Of a stretch of 64,000 nt of DNA, positions 46,500 to 58,228 are shown piece by piece. The notes under the pieces are model-generated. The model did not search any database and was not told where the DNA came from. It saw only the letters and a list, made by a program, of their open reading frames with translations. The DNA is taken from NCBI GenBank assembly GCA_030248195.1, contig JASAND010030708.1, forward strand, positions 16,457 to 80,456, read 5' to 3'. Source of the stretch: Trissonchulus latispiculum. Taxonomy: Eukaryota; Nematoda; Enoplea; Enoplida; Ironidae. The position numbers and the translations under genes are program-made. The first letter of the stretch is position 1, and every line of letters begins with the position of its first letter.

Positions 46500-49054
46500 G
46501 ATTTCTTCACATTCCTCCATGCGTTGGGCCAAATTATCCCATGCCAATAACATATCGGCATCTAGGACAGAACGATCCAGAGGAAGGGGCTTTGGGCAGG
46601 AAAACAGGGTTCTTTGGGTCTGGTGACAGTGAGGTCACCTTCACCTCCGGACGTTGCCACTGCCATCACTGGATCAACGAAGAGTCAATTTTGGAAACTG
46701 ATTTTTGGTCAGCCTCCAGATTCTTCGCTTTTAATTTGGCCGCTTAGGCTCGAGTTCGTGAAGCAGACGATGGAGGGTCCCCGGGGCTCGTATCACGAGT
46801 CCAACCCTTCTTCGTTGGTTCAAGAATAGTCGAGTCCACAGGAAGATCTTCTCGAGTGGCTTGTTGAAGAATTAAGATGCCACGTAAAGAAGAAATCTGG
46901 ATTACAACAAATAACGACAGACCGGCGTTTTCGACTGTTTGGACGCTTAGTCCGGCTGATGTTCAGACACAGGCGGTGCAACGCACCCAGGAAAATCATT
47001 GCCCTTAATTTTCCTCGTTTCTCGTATTGCCATAAGGGGGAGATCCACATTTCCAGTTGGATCGATGGGATCCACCCCTGCCACATAGGCTCGATGTTGA
47101 CATTCAAGTAGAGGATAACCGCTCACGAGGGTCCTGCCGCTAGGGCTATCCTCTGGTTGCGATGAAAAATCAAAGGTGCCTGAAAGGGGTCATGACCTGA
47201 CAACATACACACTTGCCCCTTACGTTGAGCAGTCCGTCCACCTTTACGTGAAGGCGACTCCTGTGGGTACGGGCAGGTGGGAGACAGAAGATCCACAGTG
47301 GGACCCCCATTGAGTCAGACCAACGGGAAAAATGGAGGACGGAGCGAAGATTGATTAGATTCCGCGTCCCAGTTACTGGTTTCCCTAGTCCGAATTTGGG
47401 CTTGCCCGGATCCTCCCTTGCCACCTTGCCCACCAGGTCGGGAGCTTTTCAGCCGTTAAACTTCTTAATACCGCCACCACCGCGGCTAGAGGGATCACGT
47501 CCACCCGATTTGGCGGACGGAGAATTTCGGGTTCTCCGTAGAGGGTTCCGGAAACGCCAGGGTGCCAAAACGAGAATTACGGAACATCGCTCCGAGGAGT
47601 GGGTACGTCCCCCAGTCTCGAACAGAGCGATAGTGTGAGAACACCACATTCAGTAATGTCCATGTGTTCCGCAATACGGACATGAAACCGTGTTTTTATT
47701 GATCTTCGTGGATCACTAGCCCATCCAGTCGTGCCAGAATTACCTCTTGATTGCTGGGCCATTAGCATACATAGTTCATCAGAATCTCGGCCGTCAAGGC
47801 TGGGATCGTCCAGAGATACAGGCGGCCGCTACCCCCTCTGCAGCGGGGGGAGCGAACGCACCGTTCTGCTGGATTACCAGGTTCCGCAGATCTTACATCT
47901 GTCGTTGCAAATCTCGTACATATCGAGGGCATGCCTCTGTCATAGAAGCGTCCACGTCCGAGGTATTGAAACAAGTTCTTCAACGAATCGGTTAATCCAA
48001 TCAATAGTCATTCAGCATAAGTACCATATCAGGCGACAGCTGGACCATAATGGCCTTAATTTCGGGCAGAACCGGAATCGTAGATATGATTGGGGACGTG
48101 GGAGCAGGACAGGCAGGCATAAATTGTCCCTCATCTGACGGTTCAGACGAGAACCTGGGTCTGGCCACAGAATGACCAGGTCGATCGCCAAGGTTTAAGG
48201 CCAAAAAAGAAACGCCGCAATCGTCGAGATAACGGTGGGGAGGAGAGCAACGGGTTACTAAGTCTAAGCCGACCTGGCTGACGGTTGCTCCGTGAGCGTG
48301 AGTTGAGAGTCACGACAGATGATGCTCCTCTCTGTTGCTAACTCCAAGAGAGAAAGCTCCCGGTATGCCGGCATTGGCGTGCGTACAGTCAACGTAGTGT
48401 CATGTACCGGACCAATAAGCAATGGGGTTGTCGGTCCCCACATAGCGCCACAGGGTGGGTCTTGACTCCCCGGTGGGTTTACCGCTGTCCAGCGACCTTC
48501 AAAGTCAATTGGATCCCAGGACAAACGATGTTTGCCAAAAGGATACCAGACGTTTGGAAAGGTCAAATCGGCCAAGAAATAGATCAAATAAAGAGTACAG
48601 ATCCAGGGTCGGTATTCCAGGGTTCTGAAGCACCGACCGGACCACCTGTCCATCCTGATTGAAAAGTTCACCCGGATCCAGGTTACCAACAGACAGAAAG
48701 GTAGATTCCGGGGACCGACGTAAAGGGGTAGACGCCTCGGTCATACAAGCGTCACGGAACATTACAGTCCGGTCCCCGGGGCTCTGTTGGAAGCCAGATC
48801 CGGAGGAAATGGATTTGTCGAAAGTCAGGTTCCAGGTCAAGGTAGGTAGTGGACGCTCCAGAATAACGTGATGACGATGATAAGGCCCAGCCGAGGCAGA
48901 AGACTGAGCGGTAGATGGACCAAAAATGAACCAGATCTGCAGCTTCTTGCCCGTACTGGGCTGTTTCTTCATCTTCTAAATGGAAGACTGGAGGACCAGA
49001 ACCAAATTCTGATGACATCTGACGGACGACGTTCTTCAGTGGAATTTTCTCCAT
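46500..49054 (-). pseudogene. Gag remnant with a stop-interrupted zinc knuckle
   Basis: Short - strand frames succeed one another from 49054 downward. At 47682-47641 one frame reads a CX2CX4HX4C zinc knuckle (CPYCGTHGHY, then a stop codon, then two residues and Cys). The knuckle is thus complete except that a nonsense codon lies inside it. The exact start of gag is uncertain. Confidence 0.6.
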
Positions 49055-50060
49055 TAAATCTGATCCATTTTGGTCGTTAAGACCTGTTTAGAAGGCAAGA
49101 ATCTGCTCGGGTGCGCCTCTTTACCTTACTTACATGTTTAGAGGGCGCCCCGTGAACAGAATTAACCTAGGTCGCAAGGACCGGTAACCCACACAGTGAG
49201 GATCAAAAATCCCCTGACTTCTTGTATTCGTAGAAGAGGCATGGCGCAAGGCCTTTCCTGTGGATGCTTCAACGCACGAATTGTGCTAGATTCTTCATGG
49301 ATAAATTCTTCTGAGCTACAACATACCTTGAAAAATACAAGTAAGTTACGTACGTACCCCAAATTTAAAAATAGAAATTATTAAATTAAATGTATACGAT
49401 GAAATAATTTTATAATTATAGAATGGGACTTATTAGACCTGAAAGAGAAAATAAAATAAGACAGGTACCAAATGTGGAGATATAATTAAATAAGAAAAAA
49501 ATTATTATAAATGGTAGATTATTTGACAAAATTATATCTATCTTAAATCCCATAAAAATGTCCCTAAACTATCTCAACGTATACCCCAATTTAATAGAAG
49601 AGAAAGGCCTAACACAGGCACACAAAATAGACTACGTACGTAAACTGACACACACTCCGCCTAGATAGACAAATACAGACCTAACAATAGAGAAAAAAGG
49701 TCACTGGCCGTTAAGGCTGGGTGTGTCTGACACGCTCAGAAAAATAGGGGGGAGAAAAAAATCAATACAGGACGTACGAAGGAAGACTTACACACAGGAT
49801 AGGCCAGGCGCTCTAGACTTGCCGCTTGGGCGTAGGAGAAGACGTAGATAGATACGCAGAAGAGGCGCAAAACATATCAGGACGAACGCAAGGTTCTGTT
49901 TCTTCATTGATGAGATCAGATCAAGTCAGAAGATTTGGATTCAGAACACCAGGTAAGTCCAGGAAAAATTGTTCCAGGCGAACGCAAGGTTCTATTTCTT
50001 CAATTGATGAGATCAGATCAAATATCAGAGATGAATCAGATCGCTGTCCTGGCAGACTAA

Positions 50061-50531
50061 TGTAGCGGGAATGCCGAATAAACAGTGCAAGCCACTACTA
50101 GGATTGCGCACACAATGGATAACACACCTGGCTTGGGGAGAGCCAGTCCTGGGGGAGCCTCGCCAATAGATATAACTCTATAGAAATACTACGTAACCTA
50201 ACTAGACTAAACCTAACAACCCTTAGAAACTACAGAATACAAATTATATTTATTATAAATATAGGCGCATGGCCGGTACACTACACACACATACAAAGTT
50301 ATAACAAACACACTATAAAGGCCCTCTGGCCGACATACCTGCGGAAGCGCAAAGGCGAACACTGAGGAGACAGGGAGCAGTCGGGTACACCGACTGTCCC
50401 ACAAGACAGACAAAAGCAACACTGACTCACAAATGTAAGCAAACGGAAGTGTCTGCAGACAATATGCAAATTAGTCTGCAGGCGCAACAAAAATGTAAAC
50501 ACCCCGCATACACATATGCATATACACTACA
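50061..50531 (-). repeat. 5' LTR (471 bp)
   Basis: Identical by eye to the LTR at 35759-36227 except for an extra CT (TATAACTCTATAG against TATAACTATAG). On the - strand this is the upstream LTR and would hold the promoter. Confidence 0.95.
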
Positions 50532-50924
50532 CCCCTCTGGGGGTGAGATCCAGGTCTGGGGGTGAAAACCCCCCGCCCCCAAGCACATGTATGGTCAAGT
50601 CACATGACTTACAACCACAGGTAATCGGTATGCCGTCTGCATTCTACGGCCCAAACAGGCTCACGCTTTCGCTTTTCAAAATATATTATGGTTTAGATTA
50701 ATAAATTTGTGTTTATTATTCATTTTTATGTAAAACACAAACTTATTATATTAAAACTTTCATCCAGATTGCTCACAACAGGGAAATATAGAACTTATAG
50801 CTTTTTTGGTTCATTAAGTTTCGCCGAAAACTTTACGCCGTATAATAGCTGACAGGCCAGCATGCAAATTTTATGGTAATAATTACGGTTGCAGTATTTC
50901 GGACTTCAATGGAAGCCATAACAG

Positions 50925-51509
50925 CGCGTGACCCAAAATTCTTCTGCAAATCTAATCTCAGCTAGTTCTCAGCTAACAGTTGTCGATCAAGCAAGACTAG
51001 GCGGCTGGATTGCTAAATTTCGCTGTTTCCATATAAGACTTCTGCTTGAGTTGAGTTACCAACGACTTCGTTCAAAGCGAAATTTGAACATGCTAACATA
51101 TAATGGCGTAGGTATCGAGAACAGAGGAATAACGAGTTCACATACCCAGTGAAATCATTTTCATGTGTCATACTCTCAACTTAATGTAAGATTCCAGCTG
51201 ACATATTACCTTCAAGCCACAGAAGATGTGATGCACCTCATTTTTAGTGGTGCCTGAAATAGTCAAGTTTGAACTTAACCTCAACGTAAATTTTTGGTTA
51301 TTCCAGACCGCCTGCCGTCCGATCGAAGATGCAAAGTGCTGCAGAAACGCTACGGCTTCAGTCAGCCAAGGGACGTGATCGTTGCAGTGGCTGAAGCCAT
51401 GACCTTCATTCCGGTCGGGGAAACGACTACTGATGAACAGACTGTTTCACAGTGGCCAAAAATAAGCAGTCTAAATACGAGATTAGAAGCATTGCTTTCT
51501 AATAAATAA
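50925..51509 (+). CDS. Two terminal exons, probably the 3' end of the lysine-rich gene beyond the retrotransposon
   Basis: Exon 50925-51111 (acceptor AACAG; a second in-frame acceptor lies at about 50962-50969) ends in a GTATCG donor in phase 1. Exon 51307-51509 starts after TTCCAG in matching phase and ends with TAA; AATAAA overlaps the stop (51501-51510). Together they encode about 129 residues with no start of their own. An exon ending at 35688 (phase 0) would join them in frame, making the LTR retrotransposon part of a 15-kb intron. No domain is recognised. They could instead belong to a separate gene whose 5' part is lost. Confidence 0.45.
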
Positions 51510-54110
51510 AAGCTTGTTTTGTTCCCGTTTGTTTAATTGTTCATTGTTTAAATCTTCACTAAACTTTAAGAATTTAAAAATTCAGTTAAAGTATTATATA
51601 TAGCCAAAATCCTAATTTTTTCAAACATTCACGTCTCTTATTGAGGTACAGTTCAAAATGTCAATTTTGAAAATATGTACTGCTACTATTATGACATTAT
51701 GAGGCAATTATGAAGGAAAACATGGAGTAACTGAATAGACAGATTATCCCATAAATTTCTTTGGTTCAGTGTTAATTGTTTCATCAGTTCAAAGCCTCCC
51801 GTCTATTGCAGATGTAATGGAGACTTGAAGAAGAGACAAGGCCACCATCTGGCTTGTTTGACTCAGTTTTTGTTACTCACTGACCATAAACATAATTGAT
51901 GAGCCTCGCGTGTTTGGAACCCCTTTTTATAATCGCGATAAAGTTTGAATTTTCTAAAACGCTTGTCTTTAAATTCTCTGGATTTTCTTTTATGACAACA
52001 AGCCGGCTGCTTTCCTGTTTAAAAGTACAACTTACATGCTATAATCTGTTCGGAACCACATTTTGACTAGTACCTGCTATTTCCTCTCGTTTTTCAAACA
52101 TTCATTAATTATGCATAGGTTTTCGAAATGAACATGAACATGGTTTGTACTTTAGAGTCATGGTAAAAGTTCCGCACAATTCCAAAATTAGGCTAATGGC
52201 TGAGTCATGCTATCAATTTTACCCAAGAGATATGCAACCGTCAAGGAGTTGGTTGCCTGTTGTGTCTTTCTGGTTTCCCCTTTCCAAATTTCCAGTATAT
52301 ATACCTAAGTTCTAGTATTTTAATTTTTATGTAACTCATAGGCATAGGATAACGTGAGGGGGGGGGGATGGATGGGGCGCAGGCCCCCCAGACCGACAAA
52401 AAACGGGTAGACCCCCTCAGCGAAAACGAAAAAAGGGCAGGCCCTCTCGTCCGGACCGGAAAGGAAAAAGGGTAGACCCCTTAGCGATTTTTACTAAAAA
52501 TGGCTAATTTTTTTAGCAAATTTTAGCGATTTTTTTCAAAAAAATTTCTTGAAAGACGCTAAGAATTGTCATTTTTTACTAATTTTTCGTCAAAAACATT
52601 AAAAATTGTTCGATTTACTTAATTTTAATATTTGCCGTATATTAATTTTTGTTAATTTTTACTAATTTCGGGCAGACCCCTTAAAATTTTGGAATTTCTC
52701 AGGGGTAGACCCCTCGCCGAGGTCGGGGTAGACCCTCCACCAGAATCGGACCCCGTGTTAATGTGTGCTCATAGGGATCCATAAACTGCCGCAGATAACT
52801 GAGGCTGGAACTGAACTATTATCTAAATTTTATATTAACGCCATGTATTTTGAAATATAGTTTTAATAATTTGGGCTTGACTGTACAGTAGTTATCAAAC
52901 AATTACTTCGCATTCTTTACTTAGGTCTAGGTGTCTTGATTGTTAGGCTCACTTATTTATTTGGTTGTTCATTCATCATACGTTCTGCTACTGTTAGTTT
53001 AAGAATGCTAGAAATGAAATTAAATTGAGATGAAGCTGTTGTAAAATCAAAAAAGCAATAAAATCAGTTCATGGAAGCAAGCTTAATTTATAAATTATAA
53101 ACTTATCTGTAAACCAAGATATGTTTCAATATATATGCTAAATTTTAGTTGTACGAGTGTACGTACACCATTAAAGATCGAAGACAGCAAAATTCAACAT
53201 GTGGTTAGTATCTTTTCAGGCAAATTCATGCGTTTTGCACAAGACAAGGAAAATTATTGCATACACTATAAAGTAATTCATATTTCGAACTGACATATAT
53301 GAACTAATTTTACCATCAAAGTTTATAGTAATTTTTAATTTAAGTTGGCAGGTCTACAGAGAAGCCAGATGCGAATTATTCGGAAGTAATCAAGTCAAAC
53401 TAAATGTTTGCTGAGAAAATTGATTCGAAGGAGTGTAATTTAAAACTTCCAACTGTGATAGTACAATGGCTGTGTCATAGTTTCGGTCAGCCAGTACAGT
53501 TACTGAAATGATGGTTTTTTATAAAAATGTGAATGCCTCAACAAAAATTGCCATTTCTCTGGATTCAGTTTTTTAGATGTTTGCTTATTTGGAACAAGAT
53601 TGCCGCAACAATGAAATTTTAATCTGAACTTCTTCAAATTGAATTCATACAGAGCTTACAGCTCAGACATTGTTGTATCAATATTTGTTTGTTTGTTTGT
53701 TGTTGTTGTTTATTCCGTTTACTTTTTATAATGTTTTCAACATGTTGAGAATGATTTTCTGAAACCATGTCAGAAAGCAACTTTCGTCTGAACACGTCCC
53801 CCAACTCCTAAAACCGAAAATGTTCAAACTTGCTTCTGGCAATGTGAAAAATTGAAAGTGGGTAAAGAACCGAAGAAGGGCGAAATGATAATCACGAAAG
53901 GATACCTAACATGTACTGTCACAAACTATAACTTTTACTGATACAGCTTAAAATCTAGACGATTCTATGCATCAAGAGATTGTATCCTATACTATTCGCA
54001 TAACTGGTTTTTCTGAAATATGACTTCACTGCTATGAACACTGGTTATTCTAGCTAATCATTAGCTTCGGTTTGTTGGAATTGAGCAATAGTGCTGAACG
54101 AGTATTCTAA
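51510..54110. other. Intergenic region with one G-rich dispersed repeat
   Basis: No gene is recognised. At 52345-52765 lies the longer copy of the GGGTAGACCCC repeat also found inverted at 3738-3910. It opens with ATAGGATAACGTGAGG plus a G run and closes with CCCCGTGTTA. A short GTTT/GTT microsatellite lies at about 53685-53710. The rest is AT-rich with nothing recognisable. Confidence 0.5.
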
Positions 54111-54114
54111 TTAC

Positions 54115-56500
54115 TAGGCCCCCCCCATAGGTATGTTTGGGGGGATGTCGCAGACCCTCCCCCTAAAAAACTTTTTCTACCCCTCCCCCCAAATCGGCCT
54201 TCGGCCGACCCCCCCTAAAAGTTTTAAACCCCCTACCTGCATTTTTGCAAATTTTTAGCCAAAAATTCGAAAATTTTTAAAAAATCAGCGAAAAATTGCT
54301 AAAATTCGCCTTATTACCTTGAAAATCGCTGAAAATTGAGAAAAATTTTCAGTTTTTTCGCGAAAAACCGATTTTTCGCCGACCCCCCCTTGACAATTTT
54401 TCTTACCACTCCCCCCAAATCGACTTTTTCTCGACCCCCCTCCCCCTTTTTTGCCAAACCTCCCACCCTACTTTTTTTTCAAACCCCCACCCCCACTTTT
54501 TTCGCCAGCCACACCTATGCCCCCCCCCCAGAATTTGGACCTCAGAAATATCAAAAACTGGCCAAAAACTGCAAACGTTTCGGTAATTTAGCCCTTTTTT
54601 CTTCAAAATAAGGCCTGTTTTTAGCGTTTTAGTCGTTTTTGCAGTTTTACAGTGATTTTAAGTCAAAATTTTAGAAACATTTTTCAAAAAATGACCATTT
54701 TGGCCAAATTTAGCTAAATTTTTGGGTCAAAAAATCGCTGGGTGGGTTCGGGGGGGAAGGTGAGGTAGCCGAAAGTTGGAGGAGGGTACAATGTCAAAAA
54801 TTCTGGGAGGGCGTCAAATTGGTCAAAAATTTTGGGGGGGAGGAGTTACCCCCCAACCCTCCCAAAGGAAACTATGCCCACTCCCCTGAGGGCCACACTC
54901 GCCACACCTATGCCGAAGTTGTAAGAGAAATTTTTGAGGGGTTCGTTGAAAAATCGGTTTTTCGTTCAAAAGTCTGACAAAAATTTGTCAATTGTTAGCT
55001 ATTCTTAGAGATGTTTAGCGTTAATTAAGCGAATTTTAGCAATTTTTCGCTAATTTTTCTTGATTTTATAAAAAATTTTGAGAAGGGGGTTTGAAAATTT
55101 TGGGGGGGGGGAGCTCACCCGAAGACCAATTTGGGGTAAGGGTAGCCAAATTTAGGGAGGGGGTCAGGGACCAGTCCATTTGGGGGTGAGGAGGGGTCCC
55201 CCTAAGCACAGCGACAGAAGTGGCTGGGACGGGGGGGGAGCATAGGTGTGGCTGGGCAAAAAATCTGGGGGGGGGGGGGTTCCGACGGAGGCTGGTGGGA
55301 CCCCCCCCTAAATTTTCGATTTTATGCCATTTTTGACTACTTTTGGGCCAAAAATCTGGGGGGGGGGTAGCAAAAATCTGAAAATCTGGAGGGGGGTCGC
55401 CAAAATTTGTCATTTTGGTGGGGGGTCCCCCCCCCTAACACACCTATGGGGGGGGTCGGTGGCAAGGATTTTTTAGGCCATCTTAGGCATGGCCTAAATA
55501 TATGAGTCGATGACCTAAAAAGTTTGGCCGTTGAGGCCATTTGGCCTAAATTTTTCGACGAAAACCCAGTTAAATGTTATTGATTTTTAAGTAAAAACAA
55601 CAATTTTCTAAAAAAATTTTCGCGCCTTCGGCGCGAATTTGTGCATTTTTCCTTGTATTTCTGGGCTGCGCCAGCTGCCAGCTAGTTACATTGTCTATTT
55701 GCACTTATAAATACACATTCAAGTTATAATTTCATTTATATACTATTATAAAGATTTCATCGAAGAAATGCTATTTTAGTATGTAGTTTAACTTTATTTT
55801 TTATTTCTATCAATTTAATTTTTTCTTTCTTTGGTACATACTCGAATGCTCCTACCGGTTTTAATTTTCGATAAAAATTCATTAATTCATTAAAAGTGTC
55901 GTGCACTATTATTTCTATGCTTACAAGGTTCTATTTTTGCAATTTTAAGGTAAAAACGTAGCTTTTCTAGTGTGTTAAACAGTGACGATGGCGATTTTTG
56001 TTGTTAAACAGAGATTTTTGAATATATAACGCCTGAATATATGATAACTGTAATTTTAACAATGCGTACAATAACGCACAACCTAGAAATTAACAAAATT
56101 TGGTTGGCCTAAATTTTTTGGCTGATGGCCTAAAAAATTTGAGTCGTTGAGGACATTTGGCCTAAACTTCGGCGACCAAAAAACCCTGGTCGGTGGGGGA
56201 TCCCTCATCACATTGTCGACCACCAACCTTCCAAGATTTACCCCCCCCCCCCTCCCCCAACCCAAAGTTCCAGGGAAACTATTCTATGATAGGGGGGTGT
56301 TCCGGCGGAGGGAGTGGGAGGGTGGTTGCCGAAAATTGGCCAAAATTCCCTAAATTTTTGATTTTTTGCCATTTTCGGGCACTTTTCGATCAAAGATCTG
56401 TGGGGGGTGGAAGAAAATTCAGGAACTCGGGGGGGGGGGGGCAAGGTCGCGGAAATTTGTCATTTTGGTAGCCCAGCCACCTAACACATCTATGAGTAGC
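54115..56500. repeat. Cluster of G/C-homopolymer repeats bounded by CATAGGTGTG
   Basis: Long C or G runs alternate with AAAAATTT stretches. The motif CATAGGTRTG or its complement marks several boundaries (54126, 54513, 54906, 55241, 55442, and CACATCTATG near 56485), with facing orientations at 54126/54513 and 55241/55442. This suggests several copies of a short inverted-repeat element of 200-400 bp. The region is interrupted by a hAT-like element at 55463-56188. Open frames here are artefacts of homopolymers. Confidence 0.6.
55463..56188. mobile_element. hAT-like element, 726 bp
   Basis: Starts CAAGGATTTTTTAGG and ends CCAAAAAACCCTG. The 8-bp target duplication GTCGGTGG is perfect (55455-55462 and 56189-56196). 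Subterminal TTTAGGCCATTTGGCC-like motifs occur at both ends. It contains the GCGCCTTCGGCGCG hairpin also seen in the 712-bp hAT-like family. It has no coding capacity. Confidence 0.92.
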
Positions 56501-56969
56501 GGTGCCATTATTTTTTGAACAGGGGGGCACGACCCTAAAATCTGGCGAACTTTTTATGAAAACACCAAAATTTTTCGCACTTTGCTACAATTTCTACCGT
56601 AGTTTTCCGAAAAATTTCCTCATTTTTAACACATTTTTTCGATTGTTTGCAAAAAATTGCCGATTTGTTATAAAATTGTGTAAAACTGCCCTAAAATTTG
56701 CCATATGGCATAGCTTTAAATGCTTATTTATTTATGCGAGAAATGCGCGCTTTTAACTGTTTCATGGACTTTCTGACTCAATATTGACCTTACTTTGGAT
56801 TTAGAAATCTGTTGACTATCAAGTTTTAGAGTTAAAACCAATGTCTAATGTTAAAATTACTTCATATATAGTTGGAGTATTTTGTCATTAAAACGAGCTG
56901 AAAATGCTATTTTTATCATAAAAATAGGCCAAATAGGACAAAGTTTTTAGAGGCCAAGTAGAGCCTAGT

Positions 56970-58228
56970 ATAGCAAGCTTAACAAAAAAAAATCAAAATT
57001 CGGTTTTTTGGCTGGAACTTTCGCAAAACTAAACCAAATCGATTACTTTGAGGACCCATGGATAGGTCTTGGGCTAAGCTTTAAAACCACCCCAGTTTCG
57101 TTGCTCTACTACCTACCAGTAAGTAGCAGTAGACGAAAATGTGTGATTTTTTTTGTTAAAGGTTTAACAAAAAAAAATCACCCGTTAACAAAAAAAAAAT
57201 CAGTGGCGGATCGGATCCCAGAGAGCAGCTAGCAACTTTTTCTCATCAGTTTTGGATAGAGCGATATTTAGAGAGATATTTAGAGATATTTAGAACCCCA
57301 AACCACCAACCTAGTGTTCCAATTAGGGAAACTGACCCTGCCGAAGTCTTAGTGGTCACTGATGTCCCCCGGCAGGGTCTAGTATGAAGTCTGATGGCTC
57401 TAAAATGCCATTTTAAAGGTTAAAATGTTGTTTTTTCGTGTTTGCGAGTGATTATAACTTATTTCCAGTCGTTTTGGCAGAGAAACTTAGGACTTCGTAT
57501 GTTGGCGGTATATGACCCACGGTCACGTGACCCCCCTCCAGGTAGCAACTGGGCAGTCCGAAATGGCTAAAAACATGTCCTAGGGGGTTTTCTCGTGCGC
57601 AGAATTCAAATCTGGCATTAGTTTTTATGTAACTATAGTCTAATACTGACTTCCGGAATCACGTTTACCGTCGGACGGTTCAGGCCCGGCTGGTTACCAG
57701 GTTGGACTCCCAAAAGTGTCAGACAACCTCAAAAACAACGGCTATAAGGGTTTTCGAGGTCGCTGAGCTCGAATTTGGCGTTAGTTTTGCTCTAGCTGCT
57801 GTCCTGACTTCAGTAACAAAATATGAAAGTGATTTTTTATTTGTTAAAATTTTAACAAAAAAAATCACCCACCCCAGGACGGCTCAGAGGTCCAACAGGG
57901 AACTTCTATATATGTATCGATAGCCCACAGTCAGGACATGTCACATGCACAATATGGGTTGCCTAGGGTTTTCCCTTAGTAAATAGCAGCCGAAATTCGA
58001 ACTTCGGTCATGAACGTTTTTGAGGTCACTTTTGGGTACCCTCACTTAAAGGTCTGCCCTGAACGCATGGAGAGGGCCTAGGGGCTCAAACTCACAGGCT
58101 GTAATGTCGAGATGTGTGGCTATCACCATGCAAAAAATTGGGTCTCTGCGACTTTCCTGTGAGTCAGGGTGGGGTGATTTTTTTTTTGTTAAAATTTCGG
58201 GTGATTTTTTTTTGTTAAGCTTGCTATA
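56970..58228. mobile_element. Inverted-repeat element with TATAGCAAGCTTAAC ends, 1.26 kb
   Basis: TATAGCAAGCTTAACAAAAA at the left and its complement at the right are near-perfect 26-bp inverted repeats. The interior has repeated pairs of TTAACAAAAAAAATCACCC and its complement (about 57145-57190, 57825-57865, 58175-58215). It also has two copies of a diverged unit of about 165 bp (TCAAATCTGGCATTAG at about 57605 and TCGAATTTGGCGTTAG at about 57768). A related stretch lies in the DIP2 intron at 12750-13500. The flanking TA could be a 2-bp target site. Confidence 0.7.

Larger units (their letters stand above)
35759..50531 (-). mobile_element. Ty3/Gypsy-type LTR retrotransposon, full-length but coding-dead, with nested insertions
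   Basis: LTRs at 35759-36227 and 50061-50531 begin TGTAG and end CTACA, and the whole element is flanked by CCCC (35755-35758 and 50532-50535). Internal homologies, all on the - strand, lie in the order gag zinc knuckle, retropepsin, reverse transcriptase, RNase H, integrase, env-like region. Integrase downstream of RNase H is the Ty3/Gypsy order. The 3' LTR (left) is preceded on the - strand by a purine-rich stretch (GGGGAGA). No TGG-type primer-binding site is obvious next to the 5' LTR, where the sequence reads TTAGTCTGCCAGGACAGC. A direct duplication of about 55 bp lies in the leader (49880-49935 and 49976-50032). All coding regions carry stops and frameshifts. A 3.4-kb Harbinger-like element sits in the 3' part. 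Confidence 0.95.

Noticed and set aside
42715..48662. Several + strand frames of 60-220 codons.
   Set aside because: They lie antisense to recognisable protease, reverse transcriptase, RNase H and integrase blocks of the - strand retrotransposon and have no family of their own.
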